A stretch of DNA of 11,964 nucleotides, taken from the NCBI GenBank assembly GCA_001779055.1, contig MFJA01000038.1:21094-33057 (forward strand), given 5' to 3'. This stretch comes from Candidatus Gottesmanbacteria bacterium RBG_16_37_8 (lineage in GTDB: Bacteria > Patescibacteriota > Microgenomatia > 2-02-FULL-39-11). This document shows, piece after piece, positions 7,611 to 11,964 of the stretch (position 1 is its first letter; every line of letters starts with the position of its first letter). Position numbers and translations under genes: made by a program. A model generated the notes under the pieces. The model was not told the origin of the DNA. It worked only from the letters and a program-made list of their open reading frames with translations, and did not search any database.

Positions 7611-8185
7611 TGCTCTTTGATAATTGCCTCTAGTGCTTTCTCTAAGTAAGGATATTTATATTCATATTTCCTTAACCGGTCAACCAGGTTATATATCCAA
7701 AAGATTTTCACTCGTTTTCCATAATTTTTATTGCTCTCCCCTAAATACTCAACAATATCCCAATTATCTTCAACAAAAATCTCGATTTTCTTATTTCTAA
7801 TCAATTCTTCTTTGAACTTATGAGGCTGTTTATCCTTCCTGTTCCAGTTAATGCTTTTAAAGATTTTCCTCATACCGTATCTGTCCAGCCAGCTGTAAAG
7901 ATGGTCATCCAGAAAACTGAATCTGCCGGAAACGAGGTGCACTTCGATCAAATCATTATTTACTAAATCCATTAATAAATTTTTCCCTTTGGCTGGAAAA
8001 ATGCTTGAATCATGCATTAATTTCCAGATAAATTTCGAAAAATTTGTTTTCGGATAAAAAAAAGTCAGTTTTCTAATTCCTAATATTCTGCTTTTAAAAA
8101 ATGCCCAAGGCGCCCGGACAATCCGGAATGGGTTATAAGCTACCACCCCGTCGAAATCCAACCCGACCCGAATTTTTCTTTTCAT
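7607..8185 (-). CDS. HAD-superfamily phosphatase/nucleotidase-like protein
   Basis: From the ATG at 8185 the product has 192 aa and begins MKRKIRVGLDFDGVVAYNP. DFDG (Asp10, Asp12) is HAD motif I with nucleophile and acid/base. VHLVSGR supplies motif II (Ser), a lysine in the QPHKFKEEL region may be motif III, and IFVEDNWDIVEYL gives the acidic motif IV. A small cap may lie between motifs I and II (about 20-85). It probably removes a phosphate from a small metabolite; in this operon a sugar phosphate or nucleotide is plausible but unproven. A longer start at 8209 exists, but it would place a perfect TATAAT inside the coding region. That TATAAT lies 6 nt before the 8185 ATG, so I prefer 8185. 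This is the first gene of the operon, overlapping the GT4 start by 4 nt (ATGA). Confidence 0.8.
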   Translation of the reverse strand: MKRKIRVGLDFDGVVAYNPFRIVRAPWAFFKSRILGIRKLTFFYPKTNFSKFIWKLMHDSSIFPAKGKNLLMDLVNNDLIEVHLVSGRFSFLDDHLYSWLDRYGMRKIFKSINWNRKDKQPHKFKEELIRNKKIEIFVEDNWDIVEYLGESNKNYGKRVKIFWIYNLVDRLRKYEYKYPYLEKALEAIIKEQ

Positions 8186-8191
8186 GCGGCA

Positions 8192-8220
8192 ATTATAGTA
8201 TCTTCTCAACTCAAATAAAA
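8192..8220 (-). promoter_or_regulatory. Promoter of the minus-strand glycan operon
   Basis: A perfect TATAAT (8197-8192) lies at the usual distance from a weak -35-like TTTTAT (8220-8215, 17-bp spacer). Transcription would start about 7 nt downstream, essentially at the A of the ATG at 8185, implying a leaderless mRNA. Confidence 0.55.
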
Positions 8221-8231
8221 CTCTCTATAAT
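8203..8231 (+). promoter_or_regulatory. Promoter of the DUF2298 gene
   Basis: TTCTCA (8203-8208), a 17-bp spacer and a perfect TATAAT (8226-8231) point to the right. The expected start near 8238 gives a leader of about 53 nt before ATG 8291. It partly overlaps the opposite-facing operon promoter, so the two could interfere. Confidence 0.55.
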
Positions 8232-8251
8232 TGAAAAATATCTTCATGATT

Positions 8252-8286
8252 ACTAAAGACCAAAGACTAACGACCAACGACTAAAA
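8252..8286 (+). repeat. Five tandem heptamers (ACYAAMG) in the leader of the DUF2298 gene
   Basis: The units are ACTAAAG, ACCAAAG, ACTAACG, ACCAACG and ACTAAAA, back to back and ending 4 nt before ATG 8291. The array also forms most of a 12-codon upstream ORF (ATG 8246, TAA 8282-8284). No Shine-Dalgarno is present in front of the main gene. Confidence 0.7.
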
Positions 8287-8290
8287 ATAT

Positions 8291-10675
8291 ATGTCCGATT
8301 TCTCATCTATTTTTATCTGGTGGTTAACAATTCTAATTGTCAGTCTATGTGTTTTGCCTCTGACCCTGAATATTTTCCGTAAATTTATCGACCGGGGCTA
8401 TATTTTCTCCAAAATCCTGGGGATTTTTATCTCCTCTTATTTGATTTGGCTATTTGGCAGTTTGCACATACTTCCTTTTACTAAAATCTCCGTCATTCTT
8501 GTCTTAATACTCCTGTCTATCATCAATTTTATTTTCATCGGCAGAATCAATAAGCAGAAAAATGTCACTTTCCCCTGGAAATGGGCCGTACTTTCTGAAA
8601 TTCTCTTTTTTGCCTCCCTTTGGTTCTGGTCATTTGTTAGGGCTAACGAACCCTCCATCAGAGGCTTGGAGAAATTTATGGACTATGGATTTGTTAACTC
8701 CATTCTTAAAAGCACTTTCTTTCCTCCGCTTGATATGTGGCTTTCCAAATCACCTGATTATACCGGCGGACACTTTATCAATTACTACTATTTCGGACAC
8801 TACTACACTGCTTTTCTTACCAAACTCTCGGGAATAAGCTCTAATATAACCTACAATCTCATGCTGGCCACACTATTCGCTTTTACTTTCACCCTGTCTT
8901 TTTCCATAGGTGTAAACCTCTTCCATTTTTTTCTCTCCTTCAAAGAACTTGCTTATAAAATCCACTCTTCCCAACTCATAACCCGCAACTTAAAACTTAT
9001 TTTAGCAGGCCTGCTCACTGCTTTTCTTGTTGCTTTAGCCGGTAATCTCCACACTGTCTATACCTTTACTACCGGCTATCCTAATGAAAGTCCTAAGCCT
9101 TTCTGGCAACTTGGTTTTGGCTTTCATCCCGAAAGGTACTGGTATCCTAATGCCACCCGCTTTATCCCCAATACTATTCATGAGTTTCCCATCTATTCTT
9201 TCGTTGTGGCCGATCTCCATGGTCATGTTGCCGATATACCTTTCGTCCTTTTAACCATAGCACTTCTGTTAAATCTGATAGTCAATACTCTCACTCCCCA
9301 AAAACAGGAAAAAGAAAAGCGGGTTAATCAATCGTCTTTTATCTCATCAATTATTAACGACTACGCCGATAATAACCCCATTCCCCTATCCCAAATCATC
9401 CTTCTCGGTGCCCTGGTTGCCGTCATGTATATGACCAATGCTTGGGATGGTTTAATTTATCTCGTCCTGATAGGTCTTGTCTTCCTCTATTTATGTTATA
9501 AAACCAGAAAACCGGAAGACTCAGTCTTTGCTGTTATCTATAAAACCGGTTCCGCCTCTCTATTCCTTCTTTTCTTTTTTCTTTTAGTCAATTTTCCCTT
9601 TATGATTAATTTCCGCCCTTTTGTATCCGGTATTGGAGTTCTTTGCGCCCCCAAGTTTCTTTTGGAAAAAAAACTTGGTCCCTTCCTTTTTGAAACCGGC
9701 AAATGCCAGAGGTCTGACCTCTGGATGATGGGCCTACTCTGGGGCTTTTTCTACTATAATGCTGCCGGTTTCCTGATCTTTGCCGTTCGGCCGGTTCTAC
9801 TCTCTGTTAAAGTAAGTGCTGATAAAATCAGCGGAATCTTTGCCAAACTCTCCCGCTTCTTCAAATTGCGTCTTGCCTTATTGACTGTCTTAAATCCCGT
9901 TGATGTCTTTACCCTCATCATTATTTTTATCTCCACCCTTCTTCTTATCTTTCCCGAGTTCTTCTATATCAAGGACATTTATCCGGCCCACTATCGGGCT
10001 AATACCATGTTCAAATTGGGCTACCAGGCTTTTATGATGTTGAGTCTTGTTTCAGGCTATACCGTTTTTCGCATTAGATCTGATTTGGCAAGCAATCGCA
10101 AAACACCCCTTTTCATTGCCTACAATGCTCTTTATATTCTTCTTTTTACTCTGGTAGCTATCTATCCCTATTATGCCATCAATTCTTATTACGGTAAGTT
10201 AAATGTCTATCGCGGTTTGGACGGCATTTCCTGGATGAACGACCAATTTCCTGATGACTATCAAGGAGTTCTCTGGCTCAGACAAAATGTATCCTGTCCT
10301 GAAGGCGCTTTTAAAGATTGTGATAATCAGCCGGTTATTGCCGAAGCTGTCGGTGAATCCTATACGGATTACTCCCGGGTCTCTGCCTATACCGGTTTAC
10401 CGACAATAGTCGGTTGGCCGGTCCATGAATGGCTTTGGCGAGGCTCTTATGATGAAGCGGGCAAAAGAATTCCGGAAGTTCAAACTCTTTACGAAACAGA
10501 AAATATTGAGGACGCGCAAGCAGTAATTAATAAATATAACGTCCGTTATATCTTTGTCGGTCAATTGGAGGCTGAAAAATATCCTAATTTAAACAGTGAT
10601 AAATTCTCTTCCCTCGCCGACGTCGTCTTCGAACAGGGACAAACCAAAATCTTCCGCGTCAAAGCTAACCTCTGA
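8291..10675 (+). CDS. DUF2298 (Chlor_Arch_YYY) polytopic membrane protein
   Basis: The protein has 794 aa. Helices occupy most of the first 110 residues. Then comes EPSIRGLEKFMDYGFVNSIL (about 120-139), then FPPLDMW and the family's name motif GHFINYYYFGHYYTAF (about 160-175). A second signature, NTIHEFPIYSFVVADLHGHV, lies near residues 295-320. About a dozen membrane segments follow, then a soluble C-terminal domain containing VIAEAVGESYTDYSRVSAY and GWPVHEWLWRG, ending in NVRYIFVGQLEAEKYP. These match the DUF2298/TIGR03662 family known from Chloroflexota, Archaea and CPR bacteria. Its function is not established, but GT-C fold membership and a role in glycan transfer are suspected from fold and company. 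Here it sits beside GT-C and GT4 enzymes and an Agl23-like protein, which fits. The ATG start is chosen because the upstream TATAAT promoter and heptamer leader end just before it; no RBS is visible. The stop is TGA. Confidence 0.9.
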   Translation: MSDFSSIFIWWLTILIVSLCVLPLTLNIFRKFIDRGYIFSKILGIFISSYLIWLFGSLHILPFTKISVILVLILLSIINFIFIGRINKQKNVTFPWKWAVLSEILFFASLWFWSFVRANEPSIRGLEKFMDYGFVNSILKSTFFPPLDMWLSKSPDYTGGHFINYYYFGHYYTAFLTKLSGISSNITYNLMLATLFAFTFTLSFSIGVNLFHFFLSFKELAYKIHSSQLITRNLKLILAGLLTAFLVALAGNLHTVYTFTTGYPNESPKPFWQLGFGFHPERYWYPNATRFIPNTIHEFPIYSFVVADLHGHVADIPFVLLTIALLLNLIVNTLTPQKQEKEKRVNQSSFISSIINDYADNNPIPLSQIILLGALVAVMYMTNAWDGLIYLVLIGLVFLYLCYKTRKPEDSVFAVIYKTGSASLFLLFFFLLVNFPFMINFRPFVSGIGVLCAPKFLLEKKLGPFLFETGKCQRSDLWMMGLLWGFFYYNAAGFLIFAVRPVLLSVKVSADKISGIFAKLSRFFKLRLALLTVLNPVDVFTLIIIFISTLLLIFPEFFYIKDIYPAHYRANTMFKLGYQAFMMLSLVSGYTVFRIRSDLASNRKTPLFIAYNALYILLFTLVAIYPYYAINSYYGKLNVYRGLDGISWMNDQFPDDYQGVLWLRQNVSCPEGAFKDCDNQPVIAEAVGESYTDYSRVSAYTGLPTIVGWPVHEWLWRGSYDEAGKRIPEVQTLYETENIEDAQAVINKYNVRYIFVGQLEAEKYPNLNSDKFSSLADVVFEQGQTKIFRVKANL

Positions 10676-10735
10676 TTTTGATCAAAAAAAATGTCCTCTC
10701 AAGAGCGTACAAAGTGCTATATCTTCTCAAACGGG

Positions 10736-10867
10736 GGGATAAGACGCCTGAAACGTAATAATTTTTGGATCTATCTACTTAAGTGGGGTGATGAGACGCC
10801 TGCCCTACATCTCATCAACCCCCTAAAATAGACATCAAAAATTAAACGTTTCTAGGACGTTAATCCC
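10736..10867 (+). other. 132-nt imperfect long hairpin just downstream of the DUF2298 gene
   Basis: Successive arms pair from outside in: GGGAT/ATCCC, GACG/CGTT, CCT/AGG, GAAACGT/ACGTTTC, AATTTTTG/CAAAAATT, TCTAT/ATAGA, and GGGGT-GATGAG/CTCATC-A-ACCCC around a 15-nt loop (10796-10810). Small internal loops separate them; about 43 base pairs in all. The outermost 3' part (10854-10867) can instead pair downstream into the hairpin 10854-10891, so the two folds exclude each other. No T-tract follows, so it is not a simple terminator. It may be a structured 3' UTR, a small-RNA precursor or a MITE-like inverted repeat. No protein is convincingly encoded. Confidence 0.6.
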
Positions 10868-10891
10868 GATTTAATCGGGATTTTACGTCCT
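10854..10891. repeat. Hairpin with CCCGATTTAATCGGG core
   Basis: Outer arms AGGACGT (10854-10860) and ACGTCCT (10885-10891) enclose a 10-bp-arm palindrome at 10862-10882 (AATCCCGATT, T, AATCGGGATT). The core matches the palindrome inside the GT4 gene. No T-run follows on either strand, so it is probably a mobile palindrome and not an intrinsic terminator. Confidence 0.65.
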
Positions 10892-10913
10892 GCCCTTTGT
10901 TAAAATCCCCAAT

Positions 10914-10967
10914 AAAAAAACTCTGGATTTTCCCAACAATTCAGGAACACCAGAGTACCGTTTTTTT
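10914..10967. terminator. Bidirectional intrinsic terminator
   Basis: CTCTGG (10921-10926) pairs with CCAGAG (10950-10955), with inner TTCC/GGAA pairing. On the minus strand the stem is followed at once by seven T (10920-10914). On the plus strand seven T follow after TACCG (10961-10967). It would end the minus-strand small RNA below and any read-through from the DUF2298 gene. Confidence 0.65.
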
Positions 10968-11040
10968 ACAATAATTTACTTGTCTTTTGGGCAACATAAT
11001 GGGCACAAATACAGTAGAATTTACTCTCAGGTTGTACTAG
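10914..11040 (-). ncRNA. Candidate small RNA of about 127 nt
   Basis: A consensus-like promoter (TTGACA, 17 bp, TAGAAT at 11075-11047) points into this segment, and the strong terminator hairpin with seven T ends it at 10914. No convincing start codon or RBS accompanies the short frames within. The one named alternative is an 18-aa frame from an ATG without RBS. I do not recognise 6S, SRP, tmRNA or RNase P signatures. The unit is therefore supported by its ends and not by family membership. Confidence 0.45.
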
Positions 11041-11046
11041 CGGGCT

Positions 11047-11075
11047 ATTCTACCAGCGGTTAGATCACTTGTCAA
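11047..11075 (-). promoter_or_regulatory. Promoter TTGACA-17-TAGAAT
   Basis: TTGACA (11075-11070), a 17-bp spacer and TAGAAT (11052-11047) match the sigma-70 consensus at 11 of 12 positions. The -35 is embedded in the palindromic 9-mer CTTGACAAG, also seen at 11270 and 11710. Inverted 8-mers CAGTAGAA (11012-11019) and TTCTACTG (11077-11084) flank it. Confidence 0.6.
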
Positions 11076-11102
11076 GTTCTACTGCTCTTTTCTTCTCTTG
11101 TG

Positions 11103-11150
11103 AAAAAAATTACCTGAATTTCAAACTTCTTTCGGAGTTTAATTAGGGTA
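11103..11150 (-). terminator. Intrinsic terminator on the minus strand
   Basis: The stem TACCT/GGGTA, AATT/AATT and AAACT/AGTTT (11111-11150, with one mismatch and a 2-nt bulge) is followed on the minus strand by a seven-T run (11109-11103). It would end a minus-strand transcript arriving from beyond 11150. I found no strong promoter for such a transcript other than a weak TTATCA-17-TACTAT around 11230-11210. Confidence 0.5.
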
Positions 11151-11175
11151 TGAATCGAAGTGCAACCACTATAGC

Positions 11176-11203
11176 TAGTGTCAACTGATCAATTTTGACA
11201 CTA
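11176..11203. repeat. 9-bp-arm inverted repeat, operator-like
   Basis: TAGTGTCAA (11176-11184) and TTGACACTA (11195-11203) are perfect inverted arms with a 10-bp spacer. Each arm contains a TTGACA reading outward, but no good -10 lies at the right distance on either side. A dimeric regulator site is one reading. Confidence 0.45.
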
Positions 11204-11270
11204 TAAATATAGTATTTGTTTTATATTGATATGATAAGATAAATGGATGATTTCAAATCTGATTTTTTTC

Positions 11271-11300
11271 TTGACAAGGATTTGTATTGGGTGATATAGC
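11271..11300 (+). promoter_or_regulatory. Promoter TTGACA-18-TATAGC with TG extension
   Basis: TTGACA (11271-11276) and TATAGC (11295-11300) are separated by 18 bp, and TGA precedes the -10, giving an extended -10 form. The expected start is near 11307. The -35 lies in the same CTTGACAAGGA sequence as the promoter of the 48-aa ORF. Confidence 0.5.
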
Positions 11301-11355
11301 TAACAAACAGGTGTTGGTCAAACCTGCTCATATATTTGGCCAACTCCATAATAAA

Positions 11356-11403
11356 AGAGCATTACTAATCGTAGTCGTAGCCCGCTAGCGTTAGTGATGC
11401 TCT
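11356..11403. terminator. 13-bp stem with repeat-bearing loop, terminator-like mainly on the minus strand
   Basis: AGAGCATTACTAA pairs with TTAGTGATGCTCT around a 22-nt loop. On the minus strand it is followed by TTTTATTATGG, and on the plus strand by TTTATTTATC. It lies between the plus-strand RNA and the minus-strand 48-aa ORF, where a bidirectional stop would be useful. Confidence 0.45.
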
Positions 11404-11518
11404 TTATTTATCTCCCCGATTCAATCGGGGTTTTTTTGTAGTCGTAGCCCGCTTTTCCAGTCTGTATATTAGTTTCCTGCTATTACAGACTAGGCGTTAG
11501 ATTTAGTCGTAGCCCGCT
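11371..11518 (+). repeat. Three copies of TAGTCGTAGCCCGCT at about 66-bp spacing
   Basis: GTAGTCGTAGCCCGCT occurs at 11371-11386 and 11438-11453, and TTAGTCGTAGCCCGCT at 11503-11518. The steps are 67 and 65 bp, while the sequence between copies is unrelated: a terminator in one interval, an AGTCTGTA/TACAGACT hairpin (11459-11491) in the other. The third copy supplies the TAG stop of the minus-strand 48-aa ORF. A short inverted relative, TAGCGGGCTA, lies at about 11039-11047. Confidence 0.7.
11414..11437 (+). terminator. Intrinsic terminator (CCCCGAT/ATCGGGG + T7)
   Basis: The 7-bp GC-rich stem (11414-11420, 11424-11430) with TCA loop is followed by seven T (11431-11437). Its core is a variant of the CCCGATTNAATCGGG palindrome family, so a mobile palindrome may have been co-opted as a terminator. 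Confidence 0.75.
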
Positions 11519-11663
11519 AGATTGTCACAACTGGAATGCTTATGCCTTTATCTTTTAGTATTTTGAACTGTTTTTTAGCTGTAACCTGAAATCTCTCCCA
11601 TTCAAAATCTCTTGGACCCATCTTTTTCTTTTTGCCGAAAATTCTATCTAATATCTTTTTCAT
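11517..11663 (-). CDS. Small basic protein, 48 aa, unknown function
   Basis: The ATG at 11663 is preceded by GAGG (11673-11670) with 6-nt spacing and by a TTGACA promoter, so translation is well supported despite the size. The N-terminus MKKILDRIFGKKKKMG is an amphipathic, lysine-rich segment. It is followed by PRDFEWERFQVTAKKQFKIL, a likely charged helix, and the chain ends ISIPVVTI. There is no membrane segment, cysteine cluster or zinc motif. It is not ribosomal protein L34, which often neighbours dnaA. The stop TAG falls inside the third copy of the 15-bp repeat. It stands alone between that repeat and a DnaA-box cluster; a nucleic-acid-binding or membrane-peripheral role is possible from charge alone, but I do not recognise the family. 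Confidence 0.6.
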   Translation of the reverse strand: MKKILDRIFGKKKKMGPRDFEWERFQVTAKKQFKILKDKGISIPVVTI

Positions 11664-11680
11664 ATTTAACCTCAACATCT

Positions 11681-11709
11681 ACGCTATCATGTGTAAAAGT
11701 CCTTGTCAA
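11681..11709 (-). promoter_or_regulatory. Promoter of the 48-aa ORF, overlapping a DnaA-box match
   Basis: TTGACA (11709-11704), a 17-bp spacer and TAGCGT (11686-11681) with TGA in front give an extended -10 promoter. Start is expected near 11674, leaving a very short leader. The DnaA-box match at 11690-11698 lies in the spacer, so DnaA could repress it. Confidence 0.45.
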
Positions 11710-11831
11710 GATCCTATAGTATTAGATATGTCAAAATAATAAAAACCTATAACAATGAATATAAGTTATAGAGCCTTATAATGGTCCGTTTGGACTGTGT
11801 AAAAAGTTGTGGATAATTATCTTAGTCCAAA
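11690..11831. other. Candidate replication origin (DnaA-box cluster with AT-rich stretch)
   Basis: Three matches to the DnaA box TTWTNCACA, all in the same orientation (read on the minus strand), occur at 11690-11698 (TTTTACACA), 11796-11804 (TTTTACACA) and 11808-11816 (TTATCCACA, the perfect form). Between the first two is a very AT-rich segment (about 11711-11785) that could be the unwinding element. It contains CTATAAC/GTTATAG arms (11747-11753, 11765-11771). The second and third boxes are enclosed by TTTGGACT (11789-11796) and AGTCCAAA (11824-11831). No dnaA gene is in the window. The gene-free DNA continues to 11964 with a lone TATAAT at 11899-11904 pointing right. Confidence 0.5.
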
Positions 11832-11964
11832 AGACTGTCAAAAAAAGGCTGTTTTGCGGTTTCCTGTAATTTTTGAAGGGTAGTTGAAAATACTGTCTTA
11901 TAATGTAGCTTATGAGTTATAGGAATCCCGGACGCCTGTTATTTCTGTTATCCTCTGCTCTCCT

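Larger units (their letters stand above)
11307..11437 (+). ncRNA. Candidate structured small RNA of about 130 nt
   Basis: A promoter precedes it and a textbook terminator ends it. Near the 5' end GTTGGTCAAA (11313-11322) pairs with TTTGGCCAAC (11335-11344), 10 bp with one G-U. CAGGT/ACCTG (11308-11312, 11322-11326) is a competing alternative. A second stem (11356-11368 with 11391-11403, 13 bp with one G-U) presents the repeat TCGTAGTCGTAGCCCGCT in its 22-nt loop. No ORF with RBS is present. I recognise no known RNA family. Confidence 0.45.

Noticed and set aside
10691..10831. 46-codon plus-strand frame (ATG 10691 to TAG 10831) starting 16 nt after the DUF2298 stop
   Set aside because: No Shine-Dalgarno, and the frame runs through the arms of the long hairpin, whose pairing constrains the sequence. 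Composition gives no protein-like pattern I recognise. Homologues would change this view.
10956..11040. Short minus-strand frame ending ...FYCICAHYVAQKTSKLL within the candidate small RNA
   Set aside because: No ATG, GTG or TTG start between the upstream stop and the body of the frame, and no RBS. The other frame (18 codons from an ATG) also lacks an RBS.
11243..11299. 18-codon plus-strand frame MDDFKSDFFLDKDLYWVI
   Set aside because: Very short, no RBS, and it coincides with the TTGACA...TATAGC promoter; it could be a gene remnant but nothing supports translation.
11059..11502. Integron-like cassette array: GTTAGAT at 11059-11065 and 11496-11502, with RYYYAAC-like complements, near the triple repeat
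   Set aside because: The paired R and L boxes of an attC site do not fall at suitable distances, the repeats do not end cassettes in one direction, and no integrase is in the window.
11371..11518. CRISPR array
   Set aside because: Only three copies of a 15-16 bp repeat; the intervals contain a terminator and a hairpin and are not spacer-like; no cas genes nearby.
10676..11964. tRNA, tmRNA, SRP RNA, RNase P RNA or 6S RNA
   Set aside because: I looked for T-arm, SRP-loop and RNase P core signatures on both strands and found none; the hairpins present have other loops.

Overview
The window is AT-rich bacterial DNA. Its main content is a membrane and cell-surface glycan locus. To the right lies a gene-poor stretch of about 1.3 kb, packed with hairpins, promoters, short repeats and DnaA-box matches. 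The likely source is a Patescibacteria/CPR bacterium, most resembling Microgenomates. This is an inference from several signs: a DUF2298 'YYY' membrane protein, several unrelated-looking GT-C style polytopic transferases in one place, genes overlapping by 1-4 nt, few Shine-Dalgarno sites, and small GC-rich palindromes inside coding regions. TAA, TGA and TAG all serve as stops, so the standard bacterial code appears to be in use.

Layout. Positions 1-877 hold the C-terminal part of a polytopic GT-C/Agl23-like protein on the + strand, cut by the window edge. Positions 881-2557 hold a second + strand polytopic protein split by one in-frame TAG (1616-1618). These face a five-gene minus-strand operon (8185 down to 2541): HAD-type phosphatase, GT4 glycosyltransferase, SAM methyltransferase, then two GT39-like membrane proteins. 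Every junction in it overlaps by 1-4 nt, so it is probably one translationally coupled transcript. The convergent ends at 2541-2557 overlap by 17 nt. A divergent promoter region (8186-8290) separates the operon from the 794-aa DUF2298 protein on the + strand. The soluble GT4, methyltransferase and HAD proteins would act in the cytoplasm on sugar or lipid-linked glycan precursors. The polytopic proteins would use lipid-linked sugars at the membrane. The product is unknown.

Right end (10676-11964). No long gene is present. I see a 132-nt imperfect long hairpin just after the DUF2298 gene, a bidirectional terminator, and two candidate small RNAs with TTGACA promoters and intrinsic terminators (minus about 11040-10914, plus about 11307-11437). 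There are also three copies of a TAGTCGTAGCCCGCT motif and a 48-aa minus-strand ORF with a good RBS and promoter. At the end is an AT-rich segment with three DnaA-box matches, which may be the chromosomal origin; dnaA would then be expected just outside the window.

The most interesting points are the origin candidate with its neighbouring small-RNA and small-protein cluster, the palindromic elements that sit in frame inside two genes, and the amber-interrupted transferase.
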